Below are positions 16,989 through 29,454 of a stretch of 64,000 nt of DNA, one piece after another. The stretch is from NCBI RefSeq assembly GCF_018398395.1, contig NZ_JAHCBF010000007.1:1-64000 (forward strand), written 5' to 3'. The DNA is from Croceicoccus gelatinilyticus. GTDB taxonomy: Bacteria > Pseudomonadota > Alphaproteobacteria > Sphingomonadales > Sphingomonadaceae. The position numbers were made by a program, and so were the translations under genes. Positions within the stretch are counted from its first letter, which is position 1; each line of letters begins with the position of its first letter. The notes under the pieces are model-generated. The model was not told where the DNA came from and searched no databases. It worked only from the letters and a program-made list of their open reading frames with translations.

Positions 16989-17474
16989 GTGCAGATCCGG
17001 CCTGCATCAAGGGCGGACGCATCACAGATTGCCGCGATCTACGCGCCTTATGTCGCGGGTACGACCATCTCTTTCGAGGAGGTCGTACCAACGCCCGACG
17101 AAATAGCGGCGCGAATTGACGGGCTGCTACCCGACTATCCCTATCTCGTAGCGGAGACCGACGGCGCGATCGCTGGATATGCCTATGCCGGCCCGCATCG
17201 CACCCGATCGGCATATCGGACATCTGTCGATGTCACCGCTTATGTGGACCAATCCGCCCACCGCACGGGTGTTGGCCAGGCGTTATACACCCACCTTTTG
17301 CAGGTGGCGAAAGAAGCCGGTTATCACGCGGCCTTTGCAGGCATAGCGCTTCCCAACACAGCTAGTGTCGCCCTGCACGAGGCGGTGGGCTTCGCCCCTG
17401 TCGGTATATACCGCGAGGTGGGTTGCAAGTTCGGGCGCTGGCTGGACGTGGCTTGGTACCAGCGCCTTCTTTGA
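16989..17474 (+). CDS. GNAT N-acetyltransferase, phosphinothricin-acetyltransferase type
   Basis: A 161-residue GNAT enzyme of the PAT/Bar group: IRPASRADASQIAAIYAPYV at the N-terminus, TISFEEVVPTPDEI (family hallmark), VTAYVDQSAHRTGVGQALYTHLL with the acetyl-CoA pyrophosphate loop (HRTGVG) and HEAVGFAPVGIYREVGCKFGRW near the C-terminus. Homologues acetylate methionine sulfone/sulfoximine or related amino acids; the natural substrate is not determined. Starts with GTG. Convergent with greA, with only four bases between stops. Confidence 0.85.
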   Translation: MQIRPASRADASQIAAIYAPYVAGTTISFEEVVPTPDEIAARIDGLLPDYPYLVAETDGAIAGYAYAGPHRTRSAYRTSVDVTAYVDQSAHRTGVGQALYTHLLQVAKEAGYHAAFAGIALPNTASVALHEAVGFAPVGIYREVGCKFGRWLDVAWYQRLL

Positions 17475-17478
17475 AAGA

Positions 17479-17955
17479 TCAGATAAACTCGATCTTGTCG
17501 ACGAGGTAGAAACGGTCGCCCGACGGCACCGTGACCTCGATCTCGTCACCGACTTTCTTGCCGATGAGAGCGCGGGCCAGCGGGCTGTTGTAGCTGATCC
17601 GGCCCTTCTTGGCGTCCGCTTCGGTCTGGCCGACGATCTGATATTTCACCGGCTTGTCATCATCGTCGAGCAGGGTGACGGTCGCGCCGAAGACGATCTT
17701 GTCGCCCGAAAGCGAAGCCGGATCGATGATCTGCGCGCGGCTGATCTTGTCCTCAAGATCGGCGATCGATGCTTCGATCTGGCCCTGGCGTTCCTTGGCG
17801 GCGTGATATTCGGCGTTTTCGGAAAGATCGCCATGGGCGCGGGCTTCCTCGATCGCGTCCACTACGCGGGGACGCTCCAGGCGCAGCTCCTTGAGATCCG
17901 CAGTCAGCTTTTCATAGCCTTCCGCCAGCATCGGGACTTTTTCGATACTCGCCAT
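17479..17955 (-). CDS. greA: Transcription elongation factor GreA
   Basis: Rescues arrested RNA polymerase by inserting its coiled coil into the secondary channel and stimulating transcript cleavage. The N-terminal coiled coil carries the tip motif [16 protein letters not shown] (about 42-57) with the catalytic acidic residues. The C-terminal domain has [18 protein letters not shown]. 158 residues, the standard length. Monocistronic as far as can be seen. Confidence 0.96.
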   Translation of the reverse strand: MASIEKVPMLAEGYEKLTADLKELRLERPRVVDAIEEARAHGDLSENAEYHAAKERQGQIEASIADLEDKISRAQIIDPASLSGDKIVFGATVTLLDDDDKPVKYQIVGQTEADAKKGRISYNSPLARALIGKKVGDEIEVTVPSGDRFYLVDKIEFI

Positions 17956-18070
17956 TTCTTTCCCTGTTCTTCCAGTCGCAATGGATTTCCCCGGGACAGG
18001 TGACCCCTTCGCCCCTTCGTCAAGAAGTCGGCGTCCGGGTAACCTGAACGTGTGAGGGAAATCCGATCAG

Positions 18071-21394
<3,324 letters not shown>

Positions 21395-21814
21395 TTAATT
21401 CTCACAAGGCCAAGTGTGCAGAAGAGCTTTAGCAAATGCAGTTAAGCCCATCTGGCCCTGCAATTCTTCGCCATGGCTCTCAAAATATTGAATGAATGCG
21501 CGCGCCATAGCAGTGGGGGGATCGCTATCGTATGCGAGGTCGCCCACAGCGCAATAAGTGAAAATTGGACTGTCGCCTTCGGAAGCAGCCGCTGCTTGAA
21601 GGCCCACCCAAGCACAAGCTACCGGCGAAATCGGCTTATATTGATCACCAATTTGCGCTTCGGCTAGCTGTTCTTTCGCGAGCATAAGAGAGCAAGCAAC
21701 GTAAAGTTGCCGAGGGCTAATGTCTTCGGCAACTGGAGACTTGGCCTGCGCCCCGAACGAACACGCCCCTCCGACAGTCACGAGAATTAGGGCAATCCAA
21801 ATTCTGAGCATCAA
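21395..21814 (-). CDS. Secreted Rap1a/Tai-like protein inserted between carA and carB
   Basis: A 139-residue exported protein: the signal peptide MMLRIWIALILVTVGGACSFG includes a possible lipobox (GGAC). The mature part has the Rap1a/Tai-type pattern of Cys pairs and helices (LYVACSLML, VACAWVGLQ, FTYCAVG, ALLHTWPCEN). Rap1a/Tai proteins are periplasmic immunity proteins against type VI amidase effectors, but many members are uncharacterised. Its ATG overlaps the carA stop (ATGA) and carB starts immediately after its stop, so it sits fully inside the carbamoyl-phosphate operon. Base composition is visibly less G+C-rich than carA and carB, suggesting a later arrival. Family call is by pattern only. 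Confidence 0.6.
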   Translation of the reverse strand: MMLRIWIALILVTVGGACSFGAQAKSPVAEDISPRQLYVACSLMLAKEQLAEAQIGDQYKPISPVACAWVGLQAAAASEGDSPIFTYCAVGDLAYDSDPPTAMARAFIQYFESHGEELQGQMGLTAFAKALLHTWPCEN

Positions 21815-22995
21815 CCCAGCTCGCTCACGAACTTCTCGAACAGGTAGAAACTGTCCTGCGGTCCCGGCGACGCTTCGGGGTGGTACTGCACGCCGAACGC
21901 CTTCTTGTCCTTGATCGCGATGCCGCAGTTGGTGCCGTCGAACAGCGACTTGTGCGTCTCGATCACGTTGTCGGGCAGCGTGTCGCCGTCGACTGCGAAG
22001 CCGTGGTTCATGCTGGTGATCTCGACCAGCCCCTCGGTCTCGCCCCAGACGCCGCCGACGCGCTGGACCGGGTGGTTCGCGCCGCGGTGGCCCTGAAACA
22101 TCTTGGCGGTCTTGGCGCCAGCAGCCAGTGCCAGCATCTGGTGGCCGAGGCAGATGCCGAACAGCGGCACGTCCGCATCCAGAAGCTGCTTGATCACCGG
22201 CACCGCATATTCGCCCGTCGCCGCCGGATCGCCGGGGCCGTTCGACAGGAACACGCCATCGGGCTTCAGCGCCATGATGTCGTCAAAGCTCGCCTCTGCC
22301 GGCACCACGGTCACTTTCGCGCCCGCCTTCACGAGATTGCGGAAGATGTTGTCCTTTGCACCGAAGTCCATCGCCACGACATGCGGGCGGCCTTCTGCGC
22401 CCGGCTGGTCATAGCCCTCGCCCAGCGTCCAGTGACCGCCGGTCCAGTCCTGATGGCACGAACGCGCCACGGTCTTGGCAAGGTCCATCCCTTCCAGACC
22501 CGGCCATTCCTGCGCCTTGGCGTGGAGCGCCTTCAGGTCGAAATTGCCATCGGGGTCGTGCGCGATCACCACGTTGGGCGCGCCCTGGATGCGGATGCGG
22601 CGGGTCAGCGCGCGGGTGTCGAGCCCGGCAATGCCGATCTTGCCCTTGTCCGCCATCCACTGCGGCAGATCTCCCATCGAGCGGAAGTTCGACGGGTCGG
22701 TCACGTCCTCGCGAACGACACAGCCCAGCGCCGAATCGCAAAGCCCTTCGACGTCTTCGGGGTTGGTGCCCACGTTGCCGATATGCGGGAAGGTGAAGCA
22801 GACGAACTGTCCCGCGTAGGACGGGTCGGTCATCACTTCCTGATAGCCGGTCATTGACGTGTTGAAGCAAAGCTCGCCCACAGCCTCGCCAGTGGCGCCG
22901 AAACCGCGACCCCAGGCCACGTGGCCATCGGCAAAGACGATAACGGCCGTTGCTCCCTTTGGTTGAGGCGCGTGCGAAGGTGCGGCGTCGGCCAT
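21811..22995 (-). CDS. carA: Carbamoyl-phosphate synthase small (glutaminase) subunit
   Basis: Supplies ammonia from glutamine to CarB. 394 residues: the N-terminal CPSase_sm domain (VIVFADGHVAWGRGFGA, FNTSMTGYQEVMTDPSYAGQ) and the C-terminal class I amidotransferase with nucleophile Cys in FGICLGHQML and the His-Glu pair in YHPEASPGP. The protein starts MADAAPSHAPQPKGATAV. First gene of the operon; divergent from yqeY. No leader peptide or obvious attenuator is visible in the 149-base gap upstream. Confidence 0.97.
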   Translation of the reverse strand: MADAAPSHAPQPKGATAVIVFADGHVAWGRGFGATGEAVGELCFNTSMTGYQEVMTDPSYAGQFVCFTFPHIGNVGTNPEDVEGLCDSALGCVVREDVTDPSNFRSMGDLPQWMADKGKIGIAGLDTRALTRRIRIQGAPNVVIAHDPDGNFDLKALHAKAQEWPGLEGMDLAKTVARSCHQDWTGGHWTLGEGYDQPGAEGRPHVVAMDFGAKDNIFRNLVKAGAKVTVVPAEASFDDIMALKPDGVFLSNGPGDPAATGEYAVPVIKQLLDADVPLFGICLGHQMLALAAGAKTAKMFQGHRGANHPVQRVGGVWGETEGLVEITSMNHGFAVDGDTLPDNVIETHKSLFDGTNCGIAIKDKKAFGVQYHPEASPGPQDSFYLFEKFVSELG

Positions 22996-23144
22996 AAAAA
23001 GGCGCTCCGTTATCTTAGAATACAGCGATGCGTGCTAAGGCTCGGTCGCTAGAGGTGTGCAACTGTACCGTCAAGGTGGTCGGGCGGGTTTCTTTTCGCT
23101 ATCGGCGCCTCAATCCACCGCATTAGACCGAAAGACCCTGACAC

Positions 23145-23597
23145 ATGCTTCGCGATGACCTGAAGGCCGCCCAGATCGATGCCATGAAGGCAAAGGACAA
23201 GGAGCGCCTTGCCGCCGTTCGCCTGATCCTCGCCAAGATCAAGGACCGCGACATCGAGCTTCGCACTGCGGAGAACAAGCCGGACGACGACGCGATGGTG
23301 ATCGAGGTCCTGCAGAAGATGGCCAAGCAGCGCCGCGAATCGATCGAGATGTATCGCCAGGGCGGCCGCGAGGAACTGGCCGCGGTCGAAGAAGCCGAGA
23401 TGAAGATCATCGAGGAATTCCTCCCCCAGCAGATGAGCGAGGAAGACACCAAGGCCGCGATCGAGGCGATCAAGGCCGAGGTGGGCGCGACCGGCATGAA
23501 GGACATGGGCAAGGTCATGGCCGAGCTGAAGGCACGCCACGGTGCACAGCTCGACATGAGCAAGGCCAGCGGACTGGTTAAGGCGTCTCTTTCGTAA
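23145..23597 (+). CDS. GatB/YqeY domain-containing protein
   Basis: A 150-residue YqeY-type protein, related to the tail domain of the GatB amidotransferase subunit. Seen: LRDDLKAAQIDAMKAKDKERLAAVRLILA at the start (family hallmark), KQRRESIEMYRQGGREELAAVEEAEMKIIEEFLPQQ in pieces over 62-100, and a C-terminal MGKVMAELKARHG. Its role is unclear (possibly tRNA-dependent amidation or tRNA binding). It precedes dnaG by 12 bases, taking the place rpsU holds in the enterobacterial rpsU-dnaG-rpoD operon. Confidence 0.9.
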   Translation: MLRDDLKAAQIDAMKAKDKERLAAVRLILAKIKDRDIELRTAENKPDDDAMVIEVLQKMAKQRRESIEMYRQGGREELAAVEEAEMKIIEEFLPQQMSEEDTKAAIEAIKAEVGATGMKDMGKVMAELKARHGAQLDMSKASGLVKASLS

Positions 23598-23609
23598 TAT
23601 CCGGGAGAG

Positions 23610-25493
23610 ATGGCGCTCTCACCCCAATGGCTGGACGAACTGCGTAGCCGCATCACGCTTTCGGGCGTGATCGGTCGTACCACGCGGCTGACCAAGGCGG
23701 GGCGCGAGTTCAAGGCTTGCTGCCCCTTCCATAACGAGAAGACGCCAAGCTTTACCGTCAACGACGAAAAGGGCTTCTACCACTGCTTCGGCTGCGGCGC
23801 GCATGGCGATGCCATCCGCTGGATGACCGACCAGCGGGGAATGCCCTTCATGGACGCGGTAAAGGAACTGGCGGCGGAAGCGGGGATGGAAGTCCCCGCC
23901 CCCGACCCGCGGATGGCCAAGGCGGCGGAACAGCGCGCATCGCTGCATGACGTGATGGCGGCGGCGCAGGCGTGGTTCGTCGACAACCTCGCCTCGCCCG
24001 CAGGCACGCAGGCGCGCGCCTATCTGGACAAGCGCGGCATATCGGCGGCGGCGATCCGCGAATTCGGGTTCGGCTATGCCCCCGACGACCGCGGGGCAAT
24101 TGCCAAGGCGCTCTCGGGCTTTCCGAAAGAGATGCTGATCGAGGCGGGGCTGCTGATTGATGTCGAGGGCAAGGATCCGTATGACCGGTTCCGTGGCCGT
24201 CTCATGCTGCCCATTCAGGACCGCAGGGGCCGCGTGATAGCATTTGGCGGGCGCATCCTTGCCGATGTGCCGAATGCGCCGAAATACCTCAACAGTCCGG
24301 ATACGCCGGTCTTCGACAAGGGCCGCACGCTCTACAACCTGCACCGCGCCGCCGCCGCCTCGCGACAGACGGACCGAATAGTCGTGGTCGAAGGCTATAT
24401 GGACGTGATCGCGCTTGCTGGCGCGGGCATGGGCGAAGCGGTCGCGCCGATGGGCACTGCGCTGACCGAGAACCAGCTTGAACTGATCTGGCGGCTCGTG
24501 CCCGTGCCGACGCTTTGCTTCGACGGCGACAGCGCGGGCCAGCGCGCGGCGCTGCGCGGGATTGCGCGGGCTCTGCCGATGCTGAAGCCGGGGCATTCGC
24601 TCTCGATCGTAACCTTGCCCGAGAAGATGGACCCCGACGACCTCATCCGCCGCGACGGACCGCAGGCTATGGAAAAGCTGCTGGCCAAGGGTGAAACGCT
24701 GCTCGACGCGATCTGGCGGTTCGAACGCGATGCTCAGCCGCTGCGCACGCCCGAGGACAAGGCGGGGCTGAAGGCGCGGCTCATCGAACATACCGAGACG
24801 ATCCAGCATCCTGACATCCGCTCGCTCTATCGCCGCGAACTGCTGGACCGCTATGGCGAGTTCGCGTTTCCGCCACGCGAACAACGTTCGAATTTTCAGC
24901 GCGGATCATTCCAGAAGGGCCGTCCGCCCTTCCCCAATCGCTTTGGCACAGAGCCGCCTTCAGGCCGTCTCAAACAGCTAACCCCGGCATCGGCTCGCAA
25001 CCGCCTGATCACCGCGCTTCTGGTCGGTTTGTGCCGTCATCCAGGCGTGATCGGAGACGAGAGCGACCGCCTTGCCACGTTGCATCCAGACGATGCCGTG
25101 CAGGCCCGCGTGCTCGACGCCATGCTCGAAGCGGCGGAAACCCGAAAATTTGCGGCGGAAATCGATTCGCAGCCGCTTGAAACGGGTGAAGTTACGTCCA
25201 TATTGCAGGGACGTGGACTGGCCCTACCCGACAGGGAATCGATCGGCGGCATGAAATTTGCCTTCTTGTCCGATCACGCAGAGGAGCACGAGGCCACGAG
25301 AGAACTGGTACAGGCGATCGAGCTGCTGGTCGAAAGGCCCGCAATCGAGACCGCCCTTGCCGAGGCGACCGCGCGTTTTGCCGAGGATCCGGAAGGAGCC
25401 TACGCCGAACAGCAGCGGTTGCTGAAGAGAAAGCTGGAATTCGAACGCCGTCTCATGCAAATGGCGGCATCGCGCGCGAATGCGTCGGCCTGA
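23610..25493 (+). CDS. dnaG: DNA primase
   Basis: Synthesises RNA primers at the replication fork. The N-terminal CHC2 zinc finger has C38, H41, C59 and C62 (CPFH ... CFGC). The catalytic TOPRIM core shows VVVEGYMDVIAL and CFDGDSAGQRAA (about 250-310). The C-terminal helicase-interaction domain (about 440-627) is less conserved, as usual. 627 residues. GGGAG precedes the ATG. Part of the yqeY-dnaG-rpoD macromolecular synthesis run. Confidence 0.96.
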   Translation: MALSPQWLDELRSRITLSGVIGRTTRLTKAGREFKACCPFHNEKTPSFTVNDEKGFYHCFGCGAHGDAIRWMTDQRGMPFMDAVKELAAEAGMEVPAPDPRMAKAAEQRASLHDVMAAAQAWFVDNLASPAGTQARAYLDKRGISAAAIREFGFGYAPDDRGAIAKALSGFPKEMLIEAGLLIDVEGKDPYDRFRGRLMLPIQDRRGRVIAFGGRILADVPNAPKYLNSPDTPVFDKGRTLYNLHRAAAASRQTDRIVVVEGYMDVIALAGAGMGEAVAPMGTALTENQLELIWRLVPVPTLCFDGDSAGQRAALRGIARALPMLKPGHSLSIVTLPEKMDPDDLIRRDGPQAMEKLLAKGETLLDAIWRFERDAQPLRTPEDKAGLKARLIEHTETIQHPDIRSLYRRELLDRYGEFAFPPREQRSNFQRGSFQKGRPPFPNRFGTEPPSGRLKQLTPASARNRLITALLVGLCRHPGVIGDESDRLATLHPDDAVQARVLDAMLEAAETRKFAAEIDSQPLETGEVTSILQGRGLALPDRESIGGMKFAFLSDHAEEHEATRELVQAIELLVERPAIETALAEATARFAEDPEGAYAEQQRLLKRKLEFERRLMQMAASRANASA

Positions 25494-25544
25494 AGATCGC
25501 GACTTTGACGGCCGGCTCGAGGGATACGGGAATATATTTCGGTA

Positions 25545-27566
25545 ATGGCGACACAGGAAAAGAACGAAAGCGGCGACGCTCCGCTGATCGATCTCAACGA
25601 AGCCTCCATCAAGAAACTCATCGCCCGCGCCAAGAAGCGCGGCGTCATCACGTATGACGAGCTGAACGAGGCGCTTCCGTCCGACCAGATGTCCTCCGAG
25701 CAGATCGAGGACATCATGGCCGCGATCAGCGAGATGGGCGTCAACATCGTCGAGAGCGATGACGACTCCGACGGCGAGGACGGCAGCCCCGACGAAATCG
25801 GCAGCGACGACGACAACGACGACGATAACGACGCGGCTTCTACCGGCACGGCCAACAAGGCCCCTGCCAAGAAGAAGGAAACGGTCGAGCGTACCGACGA
25901 CCCGGTCCGCATGTACCTGCGCGAAATGGGCGCGGTCGAACTCCTCAGCCGTGAGGGCGAGATCGCCATCGCCAAGCGTATCGAGGCCGGCCGCGACATG
26001 ATGATCATGGGCCTTTGCGAAAGCCCGATCACCTTCCACGCCATCATCCAGTGGTCCGAAGCCCTCAACAACGAGGAAATGCAGCTGCGCGAGATACTCG
26101 ATCTTGACGCCATGCTGTCGAAGGAGCCTGCGCCCGAGAACCTCAATGACGAGGATGAAGGCGACGGCGAAATTTCCGAGGAAACAGCCGGCCCCTCCTA
26201 CAAGGAGGACGACGATGACGACGACGACGAGTCCGAGGAAGGCGAGGACGGCGAAGAAGGTTCGAGCCGCCGTAAGGAAGACGACGACGAGGAGGACAAC
26301 ACCCTCTCACTCGCGCAGATGGAAGCGGCGCTGAAGCCCGACGCCATCGAACGGTTCGCTCGCATCACCAAGCTGTTCAAGACCTTCGAGAAGCTTCAGG
26401 AAGAACGCGTCGAGGCCATGGGCCGCGGCGAAAGCTTCCCGACTGCGAAGGAAAACAAGTACGAGAAGCTGCGCGAAGACCTGACCGCAGAGGTCGAGTC
26501 CGTGCAGTTCCACGCGACGAAGATCGAATTTCTCGTCGACAATCTCTACGCCTTCAACCGCCGCCTGACCGCGCTTGGCGGCCAGATGTTGCGTCTTGCC
26601 GAACGCCACAAGGTGAAGCGCGCCGATTTCCTCAAAGAATATGTCGGCCGCGAACTCGACGACACCTGGCTTGCCGAGATGTCGAAGAAGGACAAGAAGT
26701 GGGCTGCCTTCGCCGAGAAGGAAGCCGACGCGGTCGAGCGTATCCGCGCGGAAATCGCCGACATCGCTTCGCAGACCGGCATGGCGCTGCACGAATTCCG
26801 CCGCATCGTGAACATGGTGCAGAAGGCGGAACGCGAAGCGCGTATCGCGAAGAAGGAAATGGTTGAGGCGAACCTGCGTCTCGTGATTTCCATCGCAAAG
26901 AAGTACACGAACCGCGGCCTGCAGTTCCTGGACCTTATCCAGGAAGGCAACATCGGCCTGATGAAGGCCGTCGACAAGTTCGAGTATCGCCGCGGCTACA
27001 AGTTCTCGACTTATGCGACGTGGTGGATCCGTCAGGCCATCACTCGCTCGATCGCCGATCAGGCCCGTACGATCCGTATCCCGGTCCACATGATCGAGAC
27101 GATCAACAAGCTGGTCCGCACGAGCCGCCAGTTCCTGCACGAACAGGGCCGCGAGCCTACGCCCGAGGAAATGGCAGAGCGTCTGTCGATGCCGCTCGAG
27201 AAGGTTCGCAAGGTGATGAAGATCGCCAAGGAACCGATCTCTCTCGAAACGCCGATCGGCGACGAGGAAGATTCGCATCTCGGCGATTTTATCGAAGACA
27301 AGAACGCGATCATCCCGGTCGACGCCGCGATCCAGGCGAACCTCAAGGAAACGGTCACCCGCGTCCTTGCCTCGCTCACCCCGCGCGAAGAACGCGTGCT
27401 TCGCATGCGTTTCGGTATCGGCATGAACACCGATCACACGCTGGAAGAAGTTGGCCAGCAGTTCTCGGTTACCCGCGAACGTATCCGTCAGATCGAGGCG
27501 AAGGCGCTGAGGAAGCTCAAGCACCCGAGCCGGAGCCGCAAGATGCGCTCCTTCCTCGACCAATAA
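25545..27566 (+). CDS. rpoD: Primary sigma factor (sigma-70, RpoD)
   Basis: Housekeeping sigma factor. Region 1.1 at the N-terminus ([25 protein letters not shown]), region 1.2 ([22 protein letters not shown]), a non-conserved insert with two very acidic stretches (near 70-95 and 215-245, including seven Asp in a row), regions 2.1-2.4 ([20 protein letters not shown], then [15 protein letters not shown]), region 3 and region 4.2 with the -35 recognition helix ([20 protein letters not shown]). 673 residues, the size of alphaproteobacterial RpoD. Last gene of its operon, followed by a strong terminator. Confidence 0.97.
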   Translation: MATQEKNESGDAPLIDLNEASIKKLIARAKKRGVITYDELNEALPSDQMSSEQIEDIMAAISEMGVNIVESDDDSDGEDGSPDEIGSDDDNDDDNDAASTGTANKAPAKKKETVERTDDPVRMYLREMGAVELLSREGEIAIAKRIEAGRDMMIMGLCESPITFHAIIQWSEALNNEEMQLREILDLDAMLSKEPAPENLNDEDEGDGEISEETAGPSYKEDDDDDDDESEEGEDGEEGSSRRKEDDDEEDNTLSLAQMEAALKPDAIERFARITKLFKTFEKLQEERVEAMGRGESFPTAKENKYEKLREDLTAEVESVQFHATKIEFLVDNLYAFNRRLTALGGQMLRLAERHKVKRADFLKEYVGRELDDTWLAEMSKKDKKWAAFAEKEADAVERIRAEIADIASQTGMALHEFRRIVNMVQKAEREARIAKKEMVEANLRLVISIAKKYTNRGLQFLDLIQEGNIGLMKAVDKFEYRRGYKFSTYATWWIRQAITRSIADQARTIRIPVHMIETINKLVRTSRQFLHEQGREPTPEEMAERLSMPLEKVRKVMKIAKEPISLETPIGDEEDSHLGDFIEDKNAIIPVDAAIQANLKETVTRVLASLTPREERVLRMRFGIGMNTDHTLEEVGQQFSVTRERIRQIEAKALRKLKHPSRSRKMRSFLDQ

Positions 27567-27585
27567 GCGCGGCAGCGAACAAGAC

Positions 27586-27617
27586 AAAACCCCGCCCTTT
27601 CGAGGCGGGGTTTTTCT
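27586..27617 (+). terminator. Terminator of rpoD (bidirectional)
   Basis: AAAACCCCGCC / GGCGGGGTTTTT stem with a 7-base loop. A run of A before and T after lets it serve both rpoD and the convergent methyltransferase gene. Confidence 0.9.
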
Positions 27618-27624
27618 TTTGGGC

Positions 27625-28575
27625 TCAGGCGTCGAGACCCGTGGTGCAGACCTCGCGGCTGACGCAACCGACATGGCGGTGATCGGTGCCGCAGCAACCG
27701 CCGACGACCCGCAGGTTCGGCAGCATCGACGCCAGTTCAGCGTGCAAGGCGCCGAACTCTACCGGATTGCCGTCATCCAGTTCCTCGGCGTTGTCGAGCT
27801 CCTCATGGCTCATGCGCGAGGCATTGGCCCGCAGGCCGCCTATGCGGTTCACCCATCCCTCGCCCCCTGCGATGGCGTCACGGAAGTGGTCGGGGTGGGC
27901 GCAGTTGACCATGTAGTAAGCGGGGTAGCCGCCCGTCGCTGCGTCCACCGCCTCGATGGCTTCGCCCAGCAGGTCACCTGTCGGCAGCCGTCCGTCGGTT
28001 TCGACCGTGAAAGAGATCGCGACCGGAAGGCCTGCTTCCTGCGCAGCCCGCGCAATGCCGATGGCCTCTCCGATATTGGTCATCGTGATCGCGGAGATCA
28101 TGTCGACCCCGCCCCGCCCCAGTGTTGCCACCTGCTTGCGATGGATGGCGAGCGCTTCGTCTGAAGTCGGCACCTTGCCGGGTGCATAACCATCGCCAGC
28201 CGGACCGATCACGCCATTGAGCACGACCGAAGGCACACGCCCTGCCCAGGCATCACGGATCTCGCGCGCGAAGGCGACTGCCTTGCGGTTGAGGTCGATC
28301 TGGCCCTCTTCGCTCTGTCCGATGGCCGATGCCCAGACGGGCGACCCGCGCCACGTTGCCGTGTCGAGAACGAAGCCCGTGCCCGCATCTTCGGCCAATT
28401 CGAGGAAACCGTCGAAATAGCGGCGAAGGGCGGTCCGGGCCTTTTCGTCTTCGATCAGCGCGATCGCCGCGAATTCTGGTGCCTCGAACCCCTGTTGAAA
28501 GAACAGCCAGGTCTCAAGCCCCCCGTCGGTAAGATAAGGCCGTTTGGCCTGCATAAGTTCAGTAAAGTGCGACAT
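27625..28575 (-). CDS. Homocysteine S-methyltransferase family protein
   Basis: A 316-residue zinc-dependent thiol methyltransferase (MmuM/BHMT domain). N-terminus YLTDGGLETWLFF; zinc ligands in YYMVNCAHPDHF and RVVGGCCGTDHRH. The reaction is transfer of a methyl group from S-methylmethionine, betaine or a similar donor to homocysteine; the donor cannot be told. The ATG at 28575 follows GGGGA. It is transcribed away from the TetR gene, with a perfect dyad in the shared 200-base gap, so it may be controlled by that regulator. Confidence 0.85.
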   Translation of the reverse strand: MSHFTELMQAKRPYLTDGGLETWLFFQQGFEAPEFAAIALIEDEKARTALRRYFDGFLELAEDAGTGFVLDTATWRGSPVWASAIGQSEEGQIDLNRKAVAFAREIRDAWAGRVPSVVLNGVIGPAGDGYAPGKVPTSDEALAIHRKQVATLGRGGVDMISAITMTNIGEAIGIARAAQEAGLPVAISFTVETDGRLPTGDLLGEAIEAVDAATGGYPAYYMVNCAHPDHFRDAIAGGEGWVNRIGGLRANASRMSHEELDNAEELDDGNPVEFGALHAELASMLPNLRVVGGCCGTDHRHVGCVSREVCTTGLDA

Positions 28576-28726
28576 CACATGTCCCCATCCATGTCATTGA
28601 ATGGCCCCAGTATCGCGCGCACCCCCATTTCGATCCAGTGAACTCGTGGTGCAGTTCGATTTATCGCTTTGGGCCAGTTACTTGCATATGGACTCGGCTG
28701 TGCGTTACTGACTGCTTGCAGGGCCA

Positions 28727-28745
28727 ACTGTACCGGCGGTACAGT
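28727..28745. promoter_or_regulatory. Perfect operator dyad upstream of the TetR gene
   Basis: ACTGTACC-GGC-GGTACAGT, exact 8-base arms around 3 bases, 32 bases before the TetR start. Size and symmetry suit a TetR dimer. It lies in the divergent gap with the homocysteine methyltransferase gene, so both directions could be repressed. Confidence 0.75.
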
Positions 28746-28777
28746 ATAGGTGGTTGGGGAATTGAGGAGGGTCAGTC

Positions 28778-29395
28778 ATGTCGCGTGCGAGCGACACCCG
28801 TCAGCGCATCATGGATGTCGCGCAGGAATCGATCCTGCGCAAAGGCTTCGACGCAACCTCGATCGAGGAGATCGTGGCCAGCGTGGAGATCACCAAGAGC
28901 GGTTTCTTCTACCACTTCCCCGACAAGAACGCCCTCGCCCACGCCTTGATCGAGCGGCATATCGAGGTCGAGGATGCGATCTTCGACGACCTGTTCGCCC
29001 GCGCGCGGGAGCTTTCGGACGATCCGCTACAGGCTATGCTCATCGGGCTGAAGTTGATGGCAGAACTGATCGCCGACATGCCGAACAAGCATCCCGGCTG
29101 CATCGTGGCGACCGCGGCCTATCAGGACCGGCTGTTCAATAACGAGGTAAAGGAAGCCAACCGCAAGGCCGTACTTGGTTGGCGCAAACGTTTCCGCACC
29201 ATGCTGGATGAAATCGCTGCGATCTACCCGCCGCGTGACGACGTCGACCTGGACGATGTGGCGGACATGGTCAGCGGGCAGGTCGAAGGCGGGATCATCC
29301 TGTCGCGCGCATTGGAGGATGCCTCGATCCTTCCTCAACAAGTCATTCTATTGCGCTCATATATCAAACTTTTGTTTTCCCCGCCCGTGCAATAG
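28778..29395 (+). CDS. TetR/AcrR-family transcriptional regulator
   Basis: A 205-residue repressor. The N-terminal HTH (about 8-55) has TRQRIMDVAQESILRKGFDATSIEEIV and the recognition helix region ITKSGFFYHFPDKNALAHA. The C-terminal ligand domain is all-helical with NKHPGCIVATAAYQ, like the AcuR/DhaR-type subgroup. The ligand is unknown. The dyad at 28727-28745 is its likely operator. Convergent with the catalase gene. Confidence 0.9.
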   Translation: MSRASDTRQRIMDVAQESILRKGFDATSIEEIVASVEITKSGFFYHFPDKNALAHALIERHIEVEDAIFDDLFARARELSDDPLQAMLIGLKLMAELIADMPNKHPGCIVATAAYQDRLFNNEVKEANRKAVLGWRKRFRTMLDEIAAIYPPRDDVDLDDVADMVSGQVEGGIILSRALEDASILPQQVILLRSYIKLLFSPPVQ

Positions 29396-29403
29396 GTAAA
29401 CGA

Positions 29404-29438
29404 AAAGGGCCGATCCCGCGAAGGACCGGCCCTTTCCG
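29404..29438. terminator. Bidirectional terminator between tetR-type gene and catalase
   Basis: AAAGGGCCG ... CGGCCCTTT stem. T-rich on the minus side (CCCTTTTCGTTT), so it mainly ends the catalase transcript, and less strongly the TetR transcript. Confidence 0.7.
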
Positions 29439-29454
29439 ATTCGCCTGAATTTGA

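Noticed and set aside
23062-23070. A half copy of the TetR operator (ACTGTACCG) between carA and yqeY
   Set aside because: Only one arm is present; an 8-9 base match is expected by chance in 64 kb.
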